Assembly: GCF_900167575.1 (NCBI RefSeq)
Contig: NZ_FUZP01000002.1
Span: forward strand, 496,001 to 560,000
Source: Okibacterium fritillariae
Lineage (GTDB): Bacteria; Actinomycetota; Actinomycetes; Actinomycetales; Microbacteriaceae
DNA: 64,000 nt
Direction of reading: 5' to 3'
Both the position numbers and the translations under genes were made by a program. The notes under the pieces are model-generated. The model did no database searches and was not told the origin of the DNA. It saw only the letters and a program-made list of their open reading frames with translations. Position 1 is the first letter of the stretch, and each line of letters begins with the position of its first letter. Below are positions 10,288 through 18,751 of the stretch, one piece after another.

Positions 10288-10764
10288 ATGACCGGTCCCG
10301 AGCATGTGTACACGATCAGCGCCGAGTGGACGGGTAACACCGGAACGGGCACGTCGAGCTATCGCGAGTACAGCCGCGATCTGACGGTGCGCGCGTCGGG
10401 CAAACCCGACATCCTGGGCTCGGCCGATGTTCCCTTCCGCGGCGACCCGGCGCGCTGGAACCCCGAGGAGCTGCTGCTCGCGGCCCTCGCCCAGTGCCAC
10501 ATGCTGTCCTACCTCTACGTGGTCACGACGGTCGGGGTCGTCGTCACCGACTACCGCGACGAGGCCGTGGGCACCATGGTCGAAGACGGCAAGGCGGGCG
10601 GCGAGTTCACGCAGGTCGTGTTGCGGCCCGTCGTGACGGTGGCCGATGCATCCATGGTGGATGCCGCGCGCACGGCGCACAAGCGCGCCTCAGAGCTGTG
10701 CTTCATCGCGCGTTCGATGAATTTCCCGGTGCTGCACGAGCCGGAGATCCGCGTCGCGTCCTAG
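10288..10764 (+). CDS. OsmC/Ohr-family peroxiredoxin-like protein
   Basis: OsmC-type thiol peroxidase, which reduces organic hydroperoxides with paired cysteines. The 158-residue protein has both cysteines in their usual contexts: AQCHMLSYL (Cys about residue 70) and SELCFIARS (about residue 138). NPEELLLAALAQCH is the OsmC signature. A CAGACT hexamer ends 6 bases before ATG 10288, which fits a leaderless start with one departure from TANNNT. The stop is followed by a 19-bp direct repeat belonging to the convergent plsC gene. Confidence 0.9.
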   Translation: MTGPEHVYTISAEWTGNTGTGTSSYREYSRDLTVRASGKPDILGSADVPFRGDPARWNPEELLLAALAQCHMLSYLYVVTTVGVVVTDYRDEAVGTMVEDGKAGGEFTQVVLRPVVTVADASMVDAARTAHKRASELCFIARSMNFPVLHEPEIRVAS

Positions 10765-10781
10765 AGGCCTGTTCGGCGCCC

Positions 10782-10819
10782 GCTAGAACCGCCCGCGCCT
10801 GCTAGAACCGCTCGCGCCG
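10782..10819. repeat. 19-bp tandem duplication across the plsC stop codon
   Basis: Two adjacent 19-base copies, 10782-10800 and 10801-10819, differ at 2 positions. The right copy holds the last codons and the TAG stop of plsC; the left copy repeats them, including the TAG, just outside the gene. Confidence 0.8.
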
Positions 10820-11566
10820 CAGGATGTTGCGCTTGAACTTCTCCATGGCGTCGGCCGGGGGAGACTCGTTGTAGGCGTGCGCCAACTCCTGACCCGTCAG
10901 CGCATGGATGGCCGCCATGATCTCGTCGGTCGCCGCTCGCCTCGCGCGTCCGCTCGTCGCCGGCCCGTGGTGCGACACGTCGATGGGCTCGCCGAAGACG
11001 ACGCTGACTTTTTTGAGCTTCGGCATTTTGGTGCCGACGGGCATGAGCTCGTCGGTGCCGATCAGACCGACGGGCACGACGGGGGCGCCGGTCGACAGGG
11101 CGAGCCAGGCCACACCGGTGCGGCCGCGATAGAGGCGACCGTCGAGCGAGCGGGTGCCCTCGGGGTAGATGGCGAAGGCGCTCTCGGATTCGAGGATCTT
11201 CTTGCCCTCGTCGAGTGCCTCCTGCGCGGCCGCTCCCGCACCGCGGCGCACGGCGACGGCCCCGATGGACTCGAAGAAGACTCGAGACATCCACCCCTTT
11301 GCGCCGGTGCCCTCGAAGTAGGTCGATTTGGCGAGGAACTGCACGCGCCGCGGCGTGACCACCGGGATGGCGATGCTGTCGATGAACGACTGGTGGTTGC
11401 TGGCCAGGATCACCCGACCGTGGCGCGGCACGTTCTTGCGCCCGACGACCTTGGGTCGGTAGATGAGGCGCGCAATGGGCATGAGCACGAGGCGCCCGAG
11501 CGCATAGACGGGGCCCGACGACGACGCGACGTCGGCGGTTTCTCGTGTTTCTTCCTCGGCTGGCAC
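10802..11566 (-). CDS. plsC: 1-acyl-sn-glycerol-3-phosphate acyltransferase (PlsC family)
   Basis: Membrane-associated acyltransferase of the PlsC family, expected to acylate lysophosphatidic acid to phosphatidic acid in phospholipid synthesis. From GTG 11566 the protein has 254 residues, with the acceptor motif NHQSFID (His58, Asp63) and the phosphate-binding YPEGTRS at 134-140. The first ~17 residues are acidic and the segment 20-36 is mildly hydrophobic. The GTG start is supported by TAGCCT exactly 7 bases upstream; the open frame continues far upstream without similarity. Which acyl donor and acceptor it uses cannot be told from sequence. Confidence 0.9.
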   Translation of the reverse strand: MPAEEETRETADVASSSGPVYALGRLVLMPIARLIYRPKVVGRKNVPRHGRVILASNHQSFIDSIAIPVVTPRRVQFLAKSTYFEGTGAKGWMSRVFFESIGAVAVRRGAGAAAQEALDEGKKILESESAFAIYPEGTRSLDGRLYRGRTGVAWLALSTGAPVVPVGLIGTDELMPVGTKMPKLKKVSVVFGEPIDVSHHGPATSGRARRAATDEIMAAIHALTGQELAHAYNESPPADAMEKFKRNILRRERF

Positions 11567-11573
11567 GCAGATG

Positions 11574-11579
11574 AGGCTA
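11574..11579 (-). promoter_or_regulatory. -10 box of a leaderless promoter (plsC)
   Basis: TAGCCT on the minus strand ends 7 bases before the GTG start at 11566, with no ribosome site between. Confidence 0.6.
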
Positions 11580-11718
11580 CAGGGCGAGACATTCCACGGC
11601 CGGAATGGTCTGGTCCTCCGCGTGTTGCGTGACGGGCGGGGCGGATGATCGGAGCGCGATCGGGTGCGGCAATACACAGTTTCGTCGGGCAGACTAGTCG
11701 CATTCCCCTTCAACGAAA

Positions 11719-12705
11719 GTGATCGTCGTGCAGAAACGTGTTCCCGCGCTGTTGGCCGCTGCCGCAGCATCCGCCCTTCTGTTGAGCGCATGTTCGGGCG
11801 GCGCCAGCCCCACCAGCACGCCGTCGGCCTCATCGAGCGCCGCCGCCACCGCGTCGCCGTGCAAGGACACGCCGTCGGGCAGCGAAGTCGAATCGGTCAA
11901 GGTCTCGGGCAACCTGGGAGAAGCGCCCACGGTCGAGATCCCCGCGCCTCTCGCCATCGACGCCACGCAGCGCACCCTGGCGATCACGGGCACGGGCGAC
12001 GAGACGAAGACGGGCGACACCGTCGAGGTCTCGATCACCATGTACAACGCTCAGACGGGCGCCGAAGTCGCTCCCATGCAGAAGGCCGCCGCCACGGTCG
12101 ATGACACGAAGTTCCTGCCCGGATTCGTGCGCGCCATCGAGTGCGTTCCGGTCGGTTCGCGCGTGGTGGCCCTGGTCGACTCGGCCGACGCCTTCGGCAC
12201 GACCGGCTCGAGCGACAGCGCCGTCAAGGCCGACGAAGACGTCGTCATCGTGGCCGACATCCTGAGCATCACCCCCGACCGTGCCACGGGCGAACCGCAG
12301 CCCGAGGTCGAGGGCATGCCCAAGGTCACGCTCGACGACTCCGGCCGCCCCACGGTCACGATCCCCGACGCCGAGGCGCCGAAAGACCTGAAGCTCGCCG
12401 TGCTGAAGCAGGGCGACGGCGAAGAAGTGCAAGAGGGCGACACGGTCTCGGTGCAGTACCAGGGCACCAACTGGTCCACGGGCAAGGTCTTCGATGAGAG
12501 CTGGGGCAAGCAGATCGCGTCCTTCCAGACCACCGGCGTCGTGAAGGGCTTCTCGCAGGCCCTCGTCGGCCAGAAGGTCGGCTCGCAGGTGATCGTCGTC
12601 ATCCCGCCGGCTCTCGGCTACGGCGATGCCGGCCAGCCGAGCGCGGGAATCAGCGGCACGGATGACCTCATCTTCGTGATCGACATCCTGCAGACCACGC
12701 GCTAA
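11719..12705 (+). CDS. FKBP-type peptidyl-prolyl isomerase lipoprotein
   Basis: Exported lipoprotein with prolyl isomerase activity, likely assisting folding of extracytoplasmic proteins. The 328-residue product has a signal peptide with lipobox LLSAC (Cys25 if translation begins at GTG 11719, Cys22 if at GTG 11728, which is better placed after AACGAAAG). Two FKBP-like domains follow: a degenerate one (about 60-170) and a canonical one (about 225-328) with VQYQGTNWSTGKVFDESW, GFSQALVGQKVGSQV and IPPALGYG. The first domain lacks several active-site aromatic residues. It is a single-gene unit between plsC and dxr. Confidence 0.92.
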   Translation: MIVVQKRVPALLAAAAASALLLSACSGGASPTSTPSASSSAAATASPCKDTPSGSEVESVKVSGNLGEAPTVEIPAPLAIDATQRTLAITGTGDETKTGDTVEVSITMYNAQTGAEVAPMQKAAATVDDTKFLPGFVRAIECVPVGSRVVALVDSADAFGTTGSSDSAVKADEDVVIVADILSITPDRATGEPQPEVEGMPKVTLDDSGRPTVTIPDAEAPKDLKLAVLKQGDGEEVQEGDTVSVQYQGTNWSTGKVFDESWGKQIASFQTTGVVKGFSQALVGQKVGSQVIVVIPPALGYGDAGQPSAGISGTDDLIFVIDILQTTR

Positions 12706-12869
12706 GAGGTTCTGCCGCCACACATGGCTGCAGGCGACGCCCCGGATGCCGACAGGCCCGGGGCGTCGCGTCGTTAACGCGTGCGCGTGCCCGGTCGTGT
12801 TCGCGCCTGTGCCGGCCTCGGTGCGAGCATCCGCGCCTGGGCAGAGGTCATGCTTCCGACCCGCCGGAC

Positions 12870-12875
12870 TAGGGT
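12870..12875 (+). promoter_or_regulatory. -10 box of a leaderless promoter (dxr)
   Basis: TAGGGT ends 7 bases before ATG 12883; the 13-base context TAGGGTGGANNGC is nearly identical to that in front of the aldo/keto reductase at 6535. Confidence 0.65.
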
Positions 12876-12882
12876 GGACAGC

Positions 12883-13977
12883 ATGCGACGCGTCATCATC
12901 CTCGGCAGCAGCGGTTCGATCGGCACCCAGGCGCTCGACGTCATCCGTGCCAACCCCGAGAAGTTCGAGGTCGTCGGCCTCGGCACGGGCTCCAACGCCG
13001 CCGTGCTGGCCGAGCAGGCCGAGGCGTTCGGCGTCGAGCACACGGCCCTCGGTGCCGACGAGGCCGAGCAATTGGTGCGGGATGTCGACGCCGACGTCGT
13101 CCTCAACGGCATCACGGGTTCGATCGGCCTCGGCCCGACCCTCGCCACGCTGCGCGCGGGAAAACAGCTGGCCCTTGCCAACAAGGAATCGCTCATCGTG
13201 GGCGGCGACCTCGTGAAGCAGCTCGCCGCGCCCGGCCAGCTCGTGCCCGTCGATTCCGAGCACTCGGCCATCGCCCAGGCCCTGCGGTCCGGCACGGCCG
13301 CCGAGGTGCGTCGACTCGTGCTGACGGCATCCGGTGGCCCCTTCCGCGGGCGCACGCGCGCCTCGCTCGCCGATGTGACGCCTCAGGAAGCTCTCGCCCA
13401 CCCCACGTGGGACATGGGCCTCATGATCACGACCAACTCGTCGACCCTCGTCAACAAGGGCCTCGAGGTAATCGAAGCTCACTTGCTGTTCGACGTCGCC
13501 TATGAAGACATCGCCGTGACCGTGCATCCGCAGTCGATCGTGCACTCGATGGTCGAGTTCGTGGATGGTTCGACGATCGCGCAGGCCTCGCCGCCGAACA
13601 TGCGTCTGCCCATCTCGCTCGGCCTGGACTGGCCCAGCCGCGTCTCGGGCGTCGGCACGCCACTCGATTGGACGACGGCGCAGAGCTGGACGTTCGAACC
13701 GCTCGACGACGAGGCCTTCCCCGCCGTGTCGCTGGCCAAGAAGGTCGGGCGCGCCGGGGGCACCTACCCGGCGGTGTTCAACGCGGCCAACGAACAGGCC
13801 GTGCTCGCGTTCCACGACGGACGCATCGGCTATCTCGACATCCTCGACACGGTCGACCAGGTCGTCGACGAGCACGCCGAGGTCGACACGCTCACGCTCG
13901 AGTCACTGGCCGCCGTCGAGCAGGACGCCCGCCGGGCGGCCGACGCCGTCATCGCCCGCCGCAGCACGCGCGGCTAA
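12883..13977 (+). CDS. dxr: 1-deoxy-D-xylulose 5-phosphate reductoisomerase
   Basis: Second enzyme of the MEP isoprenoid pathway: converts DXP to 2-C-methyl-D-erythritol 4-phosphate with NADPH. The 364-residue protein starts [16 protein letters not shown], with the NADPH-binding GSSGSIG at 8-14; the substrate/metal-site motifs [16 protein letters not shown] and [10 protein letters not shown] follow. The frame is open to GTG 12781, but the leaderless promoter and family N-terminus fix the start at 12883. In actinobacteria dxr, rip and ispG are neighbours; here murE (opposite strand) separates dxr from rip. Confidence 0.97.
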   Translation: MRRVIILGSSGSIGTQALDVIRANPEKFEVVGLGTGSNAAVLAEQAEAFGVEHTALGADEAEQLVRDVDADVVLNGITGSIGLGPTLATLRAGKQLALANKESLIVGGDLVKQLAAPGQLVPVDSEHSAIAQALRSGTAAEVRRLVLTASGGPFRGRTRASLADVTPQEALAHPTWDMGLMITTNSSTLVNKGLEVIEAHLLFDVAYEDIAVTVHPQSIVHSMVEFVDGSTIAQASPPNMRLPISLGLDWPSRVSGVGTPLDWTTAQSWTFEPLDDEAFPAVSLAKKVGRAGGTYPAVFNAANEQAVLAFHDGRIGYLDILDTVDQVVDEHAEVDTLTLESLAAVEQDARRAADAVIARRSTRG

Positions 13978-14009
13978 AACCAGCGCCGAGCGCCCAGGGT
14001 CGGCAGCGC

Positions 14010-15560
14010 CTAGGACGCGTCCCAGCCGGCCTCTCGCAGCGCCTTGCGGGCCTCTTCGCGCGCCGAGTAGGGCGTGCGCACACCGCGGATGTCGCGGTAG
14101 TCCTGGTGTCCGGGACCGGCCCAGAGGATCGCGTCGCCCTCGCGCGCCAGCGAGACGGCCTCGCGGATGGCGGCCTCGGGCGGCGACACTTCGTGGATGT
14201 CCCCGTCGGGTCTGGCCGCACGAGCGCCCTCGACGAGCGTCGCCCGGATCGAGTCCGGGTCTTCGAAGCGCGGGTGGTGATCGGTGATCACGAGAATGTC
14301 GCTGCCGAGCACGGCTTCCTTCGCCATGTCGTGCCGCTTGGTCGCATCGCGGTCGCCGTCGGCGCCGAAGACCATGATCACGCGGCCCGGGGTGACGCGC
14401 CGCACGGCCGCGAGCGTCTTCTCGAAGGCATCCGGGCTGTGACCGAAGTCGACATAGACGGTAGGCCCGGTGTCGCCCGACACGCGTTCGGTTCGGCCGG
14501 GCAGGAAGGCCTTCACGCCGCCGTCACGCGTCAGTGCGGCATCGATGTCGGCGAACGGGATGCCGCCCTCGACCATCATGGCGATCGCGAGTCCGGCGTT
14601 CGCGGCCATGTGGGCCCCGATGAGCGGAATGCGCGAGTGCAGCGTGCCGTGGGCCGCGTGCGTGAGCGAGAACTCCGTGTATTCGGGCTTCTCGTCGCCG
14701 ATGGTGACGGTCCAGTGCGCCTCGGTGTCGGGGAGCGACGTGATGGTCACGACGGGGATGCCCGCGCGCTTCACGAGACCCTCGCCCCATTTCGTGTCGA
14801 GCGATACCACGCCGCGGCGAGCTCGGTCGGGCTGGAACAGGGCGACCTTCGCATCCATGTAGTCGTCGAAGTCGCGGTAGTCGTCGAAGTGGTCGTGGCT
14901 CAGGTTGGTGAAGGCCGCGACGTCGAACATGATGCCGTCGACGCGGTGGCGGCTGAGGGCCTGCGCGCTGACCTCGACGGCCACGGCTTCGACGCCCGAC
15001 TCGCGCATGCGGGCGAGCAACGCGTGCATCTCGCTCGACTCGGGCGTGGTGAGGCGCGACACGATGGTCAGGTCGCCGATGTGGCGCTCGGCCGTGGAGC
15101 TCAGGCCCGTGACGAGGCCGACCTGCTGCAGGATGCCCTCGAGCAGGTGCGCGGTCGACGTCTTGCCGTTGGTGCCCGTGATGGCGTAGAGCGTGGGCAT
15201 GTCGGCGGTGGTGTCATAGACCCAGGCCGAGATCATGCCGAGCACGACGCGCGGCGACTCGGTGATGAGGATGGGGAGACCCGCGTCTCGGGCCAACTCG
15301 GCGCCCGCGGCATCCGTCAGAATCGCGACGGCACCCTTGTCACGCGCGTCGGCGGCGAAGGATGCTCCGTGCCGGTTCGCACCCTGGATCGCGACGTAGA
15401 CCTCGCCCCGCTGCAGATCGTTGGTGGAAAGGGTGATGCCGTTCAGGCTGACCCCGTCGATGTCGCCCTCGACCCCGAGTCCGAAATGCGTCGCCAGTTC
15501 GGCGAGGGATTTCACGGGCGGGGTGTCGGGCCGGAGTACCGGCGGCATACGCGATTCCAC
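14010..15560 (-). CDS. murE: UDP-N-acetylmuramyl-tripeptide synthetase (MurE)
   Basis: Mur ligase that adds the third residue (normally a diamino acid) to UDP-MurNAc-L-Ala-D-Glu in peptidoglycan synthesis. The 516-residue protein has the ATP loop GTNGKTS, the TNLSHDHFD and VDFGHSPDAFEKTL motifs, and the three Mur domains. The residue-selecting motif that is DNPR in meso-DAP enzymes reads DHHPR here (14268-14282), fitting a non-DAP wall as in many Microbacteriaceae. GTG 15560 follows AGAAGGA by 9 bases; ATG 15602 is an alternative start. It lies alone between dxr and rip, away from any dcw cluster. Confidence 0.9.
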   Translation of the reverse strand: MESRMPPVLRPDTPPVKSLAELATHFGLGVEGDIDGVSLNGITLSTNDLQRGEVYVAIQGANRHGASFAADARDKGAVAILTDAAGAELARDAGLPILITESPRVVLGMISAWVYDTTADMPTLYAITGTNGKTSTAHLLEGILQQVGLVTGLSSTAERHIGDLTIVSRLTTPESSEMHALLARMRESGVEAVAVEVSAQALSRHRVDGIMFDVAAFTNLSHDHFDDYRDFDDYMDAKVALFQPDRARRGVVSLDTKWGEGLVKRAGIPVVTITSLPDTEAHWTVTIGDEKPEYTEFSLTHAAHGTLHSRIPLIGAHMAANAGLAIAMMVEGGIPFADIDAALTRDGGVKAFLPGRTERVSGDTGPTVYVDFGHSPDAFEKTLAAVRRVTPGRVIMVFGADGDRDATKRHDMAKEAVLGSDILVITDHHPRFEDPDSIRATLVEGARAARPDGDIHEVSPPEAAIREAVSLAREGDAILWAGPGHQDYRDIRGVRTPYSAREEARKALREAGWDAS

Positions 15561-15647
15561 GGAGATTCGTCCTTCTTTCTCGCTTGCCTGGTGGGAAGCC
15601 ATCCCATCGTCTCATAGCCCGCACAGCAACTTTCGAGCGCCGGGCGG

Positions 15648-15653
15648 TATCGT
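15648..15653 (+). promoter_or_regulatory. -10 box of a leaderless promoter (rip)
   Basis: TATCGT ends 6 bases before the GTG at 15660. Confidence 0.6.
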
Positions 15654-15659
15654 CGCAAG

Positions 15660-17204
15660 GTGGAATCGGCGCTTCTCTATGTTCTCGGTGTGCTCATCGT
15701 TCTGGTGGGCCTCATCGTGTCTATCGGCCTGCACGAAGTGGGGCACCTCGTGCCCGCCAAACTCTTCGGGGTCAAGGTCACGCAATACATGATCGGCTTC
15801 GGGCGCACGCTGTTCTCGCGGCGCCGGGGTGAGACCGAATATGGAATCAAGCTCATTCCCCTGGGTGGTTACATCTCGATGATCGGCATGTACCCGCCGT
15901 CCAAGACCGGTGGGGCCGCGCGCAATGCCACCACCAGCGTGTTCGAGGCGATGGTGCAAGAGGGCAGCGCGGTCAAGACGCGGCGCGATGCCCGGCAGGC
16001 CGAGGGTGGGGCTGCGGATGACTCGGGCGACGCGCTCGAGGGTGCCCCGGGAGCATCCGTGCCCATCGATCAGTCGCCAGATGCTCGCGTCGAGGTCGTC
16101 TCGGCCGGGGCCACCGATTTCCCCCCTCTCGACGAGGGGGAGCGGCGCCGCTTCTTCGGATCGATGGCCGAGGATGCCCGCGAGGCCAGCGCCGAGACCA
16201 TCGGCGAGGGTGAAGACCACCGCGCCTTCTACCGCCTGCCGGTCTACAAGCGCATCATCATCATGCTGGGCGGGCCCTTCATGAACCTCGTGCTCGCCTT
16301 CGTGTTCTTCGGCATCTCGCTCGTGGCCTTCGGGGCGCCCGTGCAGACGACCACCCTGTCGATGGTGAGCGAGTGCGTGCTTCCCGCGGGCAGCACGAAA
16401 ACGTCGTGCGATGCCTCCGACCCCCTCGCCCCGGGGGCCGCGGCCGGTCTCAAGCCGGGCGACACGATCGTGTCGATCGACGGCACGCCGGTCTCGAGCT
16501 GGGCCGAGTCGACCGAGATCATCCGCCAGTCCTCCGGTGACGCGCTCGACGTCGTCATCGAGCGCGGGGGTGCCGAGCAGAGCGTCACACTCACGCCGCT
16601 GCTGACGAAACGTTACGTTCTCGACACCGCCAACCGCGTGGTGAAGAACGCCGATGGCTCGCCGAAGACCGAAGAGGTCGGCTTCGTCGGCATCTCGTCG
16701 ACGCAGGAGGTGCAGCAGCAGCCCATCACGGCCACGGGCCCCATGGTCTGGCAGAGCATCTCGGGCGTCGGGGACATCATCATCCACCTGCCCCAGCGCA
16801 TGGGCGATGTGCTGAACGCGGCGTTCGGGCCGGGCGAGCGCGACCCGAACGGCCCCATCAGCGTGGTCGGCGTCGGGCGAATCGCCGGCGAGGTGGCGGC
16901 CTCCGACCAGATCCCGTTCGTGTCGAAGGGGGCCTCGCTGTTCGCCGTGTTGGGGTCGCTCAACATCGCGCTGTTCGTGATCAACCTGGTGCCGCTCATG
17001 CCGCTCGACGGCGGACACGTCGTCACGGCGCTGTGGGAGGGTATTCGCCGGTTCTTCGCCAAGCTGTTCGGGCGGCCCGATCCCGGTCCGATCGACGCGG
17101 CCAAGCTCATGCCCCTGACGTTCGTCGTGGTGATCTTCTTCATGGCGATGAGCGCCATCCTCATCTACGCCGACATCGTGAAGCCGGCGAACCTCTTCGG
17201 CTGA
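15660..17204 (+). CDS. rip1: RIP metalloprotease (site-2 protease family, M50)
   Basis: Intramembrane zinc protease that releases anti-sigma factors or other membrane proteins (RseP/Rip1 type). The 514-residue protein has HEVGH at 25-29 in the first membrane segment, GGYISMIGMYP at 69-79, a PDZ domain about 255-315 and the second active-site motif NLVPLMPLDGGH at 442-453. Four membrane helices are visible. Mycobacterial Rip1 has about 404 residues; the extra length here is mainly an acidic, low-complexity insert at about 81-187, on the cytosolic side after the first catalytic segment. GTG start with a leaderless promoter. The gene lies two genes upstream of ispG, as in the conserved dxr-rip-ispG order. 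Confidence 0.95.
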   Translation: MESALLYVLGVLIVLVGLIVSIGLHEVGHLVPAKLFGVKVTQYMIGFGRTLFSRRRGETEYGIKLIPLGGYISMIGMYPPSKTGGAARNATTSVFEAMVQEGSAVKTRRDARQAEGGAADDSGDALEGAPGASVPIDQSPDARVEVVSAGATDFPPLDEGERRRFFGSMAEDAREASAETIGEGEDHRAFYRLPVYKRIIIMLGGPFMNLVLAFVFFGISLVAFGAPVQTTTLSMVSECVLPAGSTKTSCDASDPLAPGAAAGLKPGDTIVSIDGTPVSSWAESTEIIRQSSGDALDVVIERGGAEQSVTLTPLLTKRYVLDTANRVVKNADGSPKTEEVGFVGISSTQEVQQQPITATGPMVWQSISGVGDIIIHLPQRMGDVLNAAFGPGERDPNGPISVVGVGRIAGEVAASDQIPFVSKGASLFAVLGSLNIALFVINLVPLMPLDGGHVVTALWEGIRRFFAKLFGRPDPGPIDAAKLMPLTFVVVIFFMAMSAILIYADIVKPANLFG

Positions 17205-17242
17205 CGGCTGACGCCTGACGGCTAATGCCTGACGGCTCATGG
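17201..17242. repeat. 14-bp tandem repeat (3 copies) starting in the rip stop codon
   Basis: CTGACGGCT recurs at 17201, 17215 and 17229, a strict 14-base period with variable last five bases. The first copy includes the TGA stop of rip. Confidence 0.8.
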
Positions 17243-17263
17243 CCGCAGGCCCTCCCGCTCGTG

Positions 17264-17279
17264 TACTCCCGGGGGAGTA
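17264..17279. promoter_or_regulatory. Inverted repeat upstream of two-component operon (candidate operator)
   Basis: TACTCCC-GG-GGGAGTA, a perfect 7-bp inverted repeat with a 2-base centre, 65 bases before the kinase start. Its right part plus the next base (CCCGGGGGAGTAG) recurs at 19427-19439 before the SHOCT gene. Auto-regulation by the LuxR-type regulator at 18748 is a reasonable inference. Confidence 0.5.
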
Positions 17280-17332
17280 GTGCCTCCTCGATGCTCGTTC
17301 GGTGGGCCGATTCGTCCGGTATGAGCGACGGG

Positions 17333-17338
17333 TACGCT
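17333..17338 (+). promoter_or_regulatory. -10 box of a leaderless promoter (sensor kinase)
   Basis: TACGCT ends 6 bases before ATG 17345. Confidence 0.6.
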
Positions 17339-17344
17339 TCAGGA

Positions 17345-18751
17345 ATGACGCCGCCCACTCTGCCCGCTTCGCCGCTCGACGGGCGTCTTTCCGGCCCGCC
17401 GCGCGCCGTGCGGGTGTGGATGCCTGTCGTGGTGTCCCTGGTCGTGCAGGTTCCGATAGCGGTCCTCCTCCTTGTCCATCAGATCGCCGGATCCATCGAC
17501 GCCGACGGTCCCGATCGCGGCCGGGGGCCGGAACTCGGCAACGGTGTGGGGCCCGGCTCGGGACTCGTCGAGTTCGAATCCGCGGGCAGCGCGATCTGGG
17601 TTGCCGTCGTGGCACTCCTCCTCGCGGTACTCACCGCTCTCGCGCTCGCCGTCATCCGACGCTATCCGCGCTCCGTCGTCGTCGCCATCATCGCGGCCAC
17701 CGCCGGCGAGGCGTTGCTCTCGCCCATCGGCCCGCCGTTCGTCTCGGTGGCCTTCGCCGTGATTCTCGCGGTGCGCCACGGCGCTCGGGCGTGGGCTTAC
17801 ATCGCTCTCGCGACGGCCTGGATGCTCGTGCTCTTCGTCGGCCCGTTGACGGGCGCACCGTGGTCCGCGCATCTCGTGGCCCCCACCACCCTCGCCCTCC
17901 TCGTCGTCGTGGGCGCGGCCGAATTCTCGAAGCGTCGCAGTGATGTGCGCCAGAAGCTCTACGACGATGCCCTCGCCCGGCGCCGGGCCGAAGAGGCTCG
18001 ACAGGAGGCGGCGGGTCAGCTGGAGCGGGTTCGCATCGCCCGCGAATTGCACGACGTGCTCGGGCACTCGCTCTCGCAGATCACCGTGCAGGCCAACGCG
18101 GGACTGCACCTCATGGACCGAGACCCGGGCGAGGCGCGACGTGCGCTCGTCAACGTGAAAGAGACCTCGGCGGCGGCGCTCGCCGAGGTGCGCAATGTGC
18201 TCGGCATTTTGCGCGACCCGGCGCCCGGCTCTGCGGTCGTGCGCGATCGCCGGTCCGGTCCGGCTCGGCCGCATCCCGCCTCCGAGGCCGATACCGACGT
18301 CCCGCCGGAACCCGGCTTTGCTCCGCGAACGCCCGGCCCGGGCCTCAGCCAGCTCGACAACCTCTTCGACACGGTGCGCGCTGGTGGGGTCGCGGTCCAC
18401 GAATCGCTCTCGCTCGGAGACGCCGCGACGATTCCGCTGGGTGTCGGGCAATCCATCTACCGGATCGTTCAAGAATCCCTCACGAATGTGGTGCGCCACA
18501 GCGCGGCGCGCTCGGCCCGCGTCCGGGTCGATCGTGCGGGAGACGCGCTGACCGTGACGGTCGAGGACGACGGGACGGGCAGGACGGCAGCTCTGTCGTC
18601 GTCGACCGACGCCACCACGGCAGCGCCCGGCAACGGCCTGCTCGGCATGCGTGAGCGCGCCGAGCTCCTGGGCGGCACGTTCGCTGCCGGGCCCACGCCC
18701 ACCGGCGGCTGGCGCGTCGTCGCCAGCATGCCCGTGCAGGTGCGCGCATGA
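17345..18751 (+). CDS. NarL-type sensor histidine kinase (HisKA_3)
   Basis: Membrane histidine kinase of the family paired with LuxR/NarL regulators; signal unknown. From ATG 17345 it has 468 residues: four or five hydrophobic segments at about 24-46, 82-104, 111-125, 132-145 and 152-190 with almost no extracytoplasmic domain apart from a ~35-residue Gly-rich loop, then the dimerisation helix with ELHDVLGH (phospho-His236) and a C-terminal ATPase domain (VQESLTNVVRHS, VEDDGTG, GNGLLGMRERAELLGG). The small sensor part is typical of kinases that sense membrane stress. ATG 17321 is a weaker alternative start. The last 4 bases overlap the regulator gene. Confidence 0.93.
   Translation: MTPPTLPASPLDGRLSGPPRAVRVWMPVVVSLVVQVPIAVLLLVHQIAGSIDADGPDRGRGPELGNGVGPGSGLVEFESAGSAIWVAVVALLLAVLTALALAVIRRYPRSVVVAIIAATAGEALLSPIGPPFVSVAFAVILAVRHGARAWAYIALATAWMLVLFVGPLTGAPWSAHLVAPTTLALLVVVGAAEFSKRRSDVRQKLYDDALARRRAEEARQEAAGQLERVRIARELHDVLGHSLSQITVQANAGLHLMDRDPGEARRALVNVKETSAAALAEVRNVLGILRDPAPGSAVVRDRRSGPARPHPASEADTDVPPEPGFAPRTPGPGLSQLDNLFDTVRAGGVAVHESLSLGDAATIPLGVGQSIYRIVQESLTNVVRHSAARSARVRVDRAGDALTVTVEDDGTGRTAALSSSTDATTAAPGNGLLGMRERAELLGGTFAAGPTPTGGWRVVASMPVQVRA

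Noticed and set aside
13668-15617. 649-codon open frame on the plus strand opposite murE
   Set aside because: It lies entirely antisense to a clear murE, has arginine/histidine-rich composition typical of a shadow frame in GC-rich DNA, and has no ribosome site or promoter.
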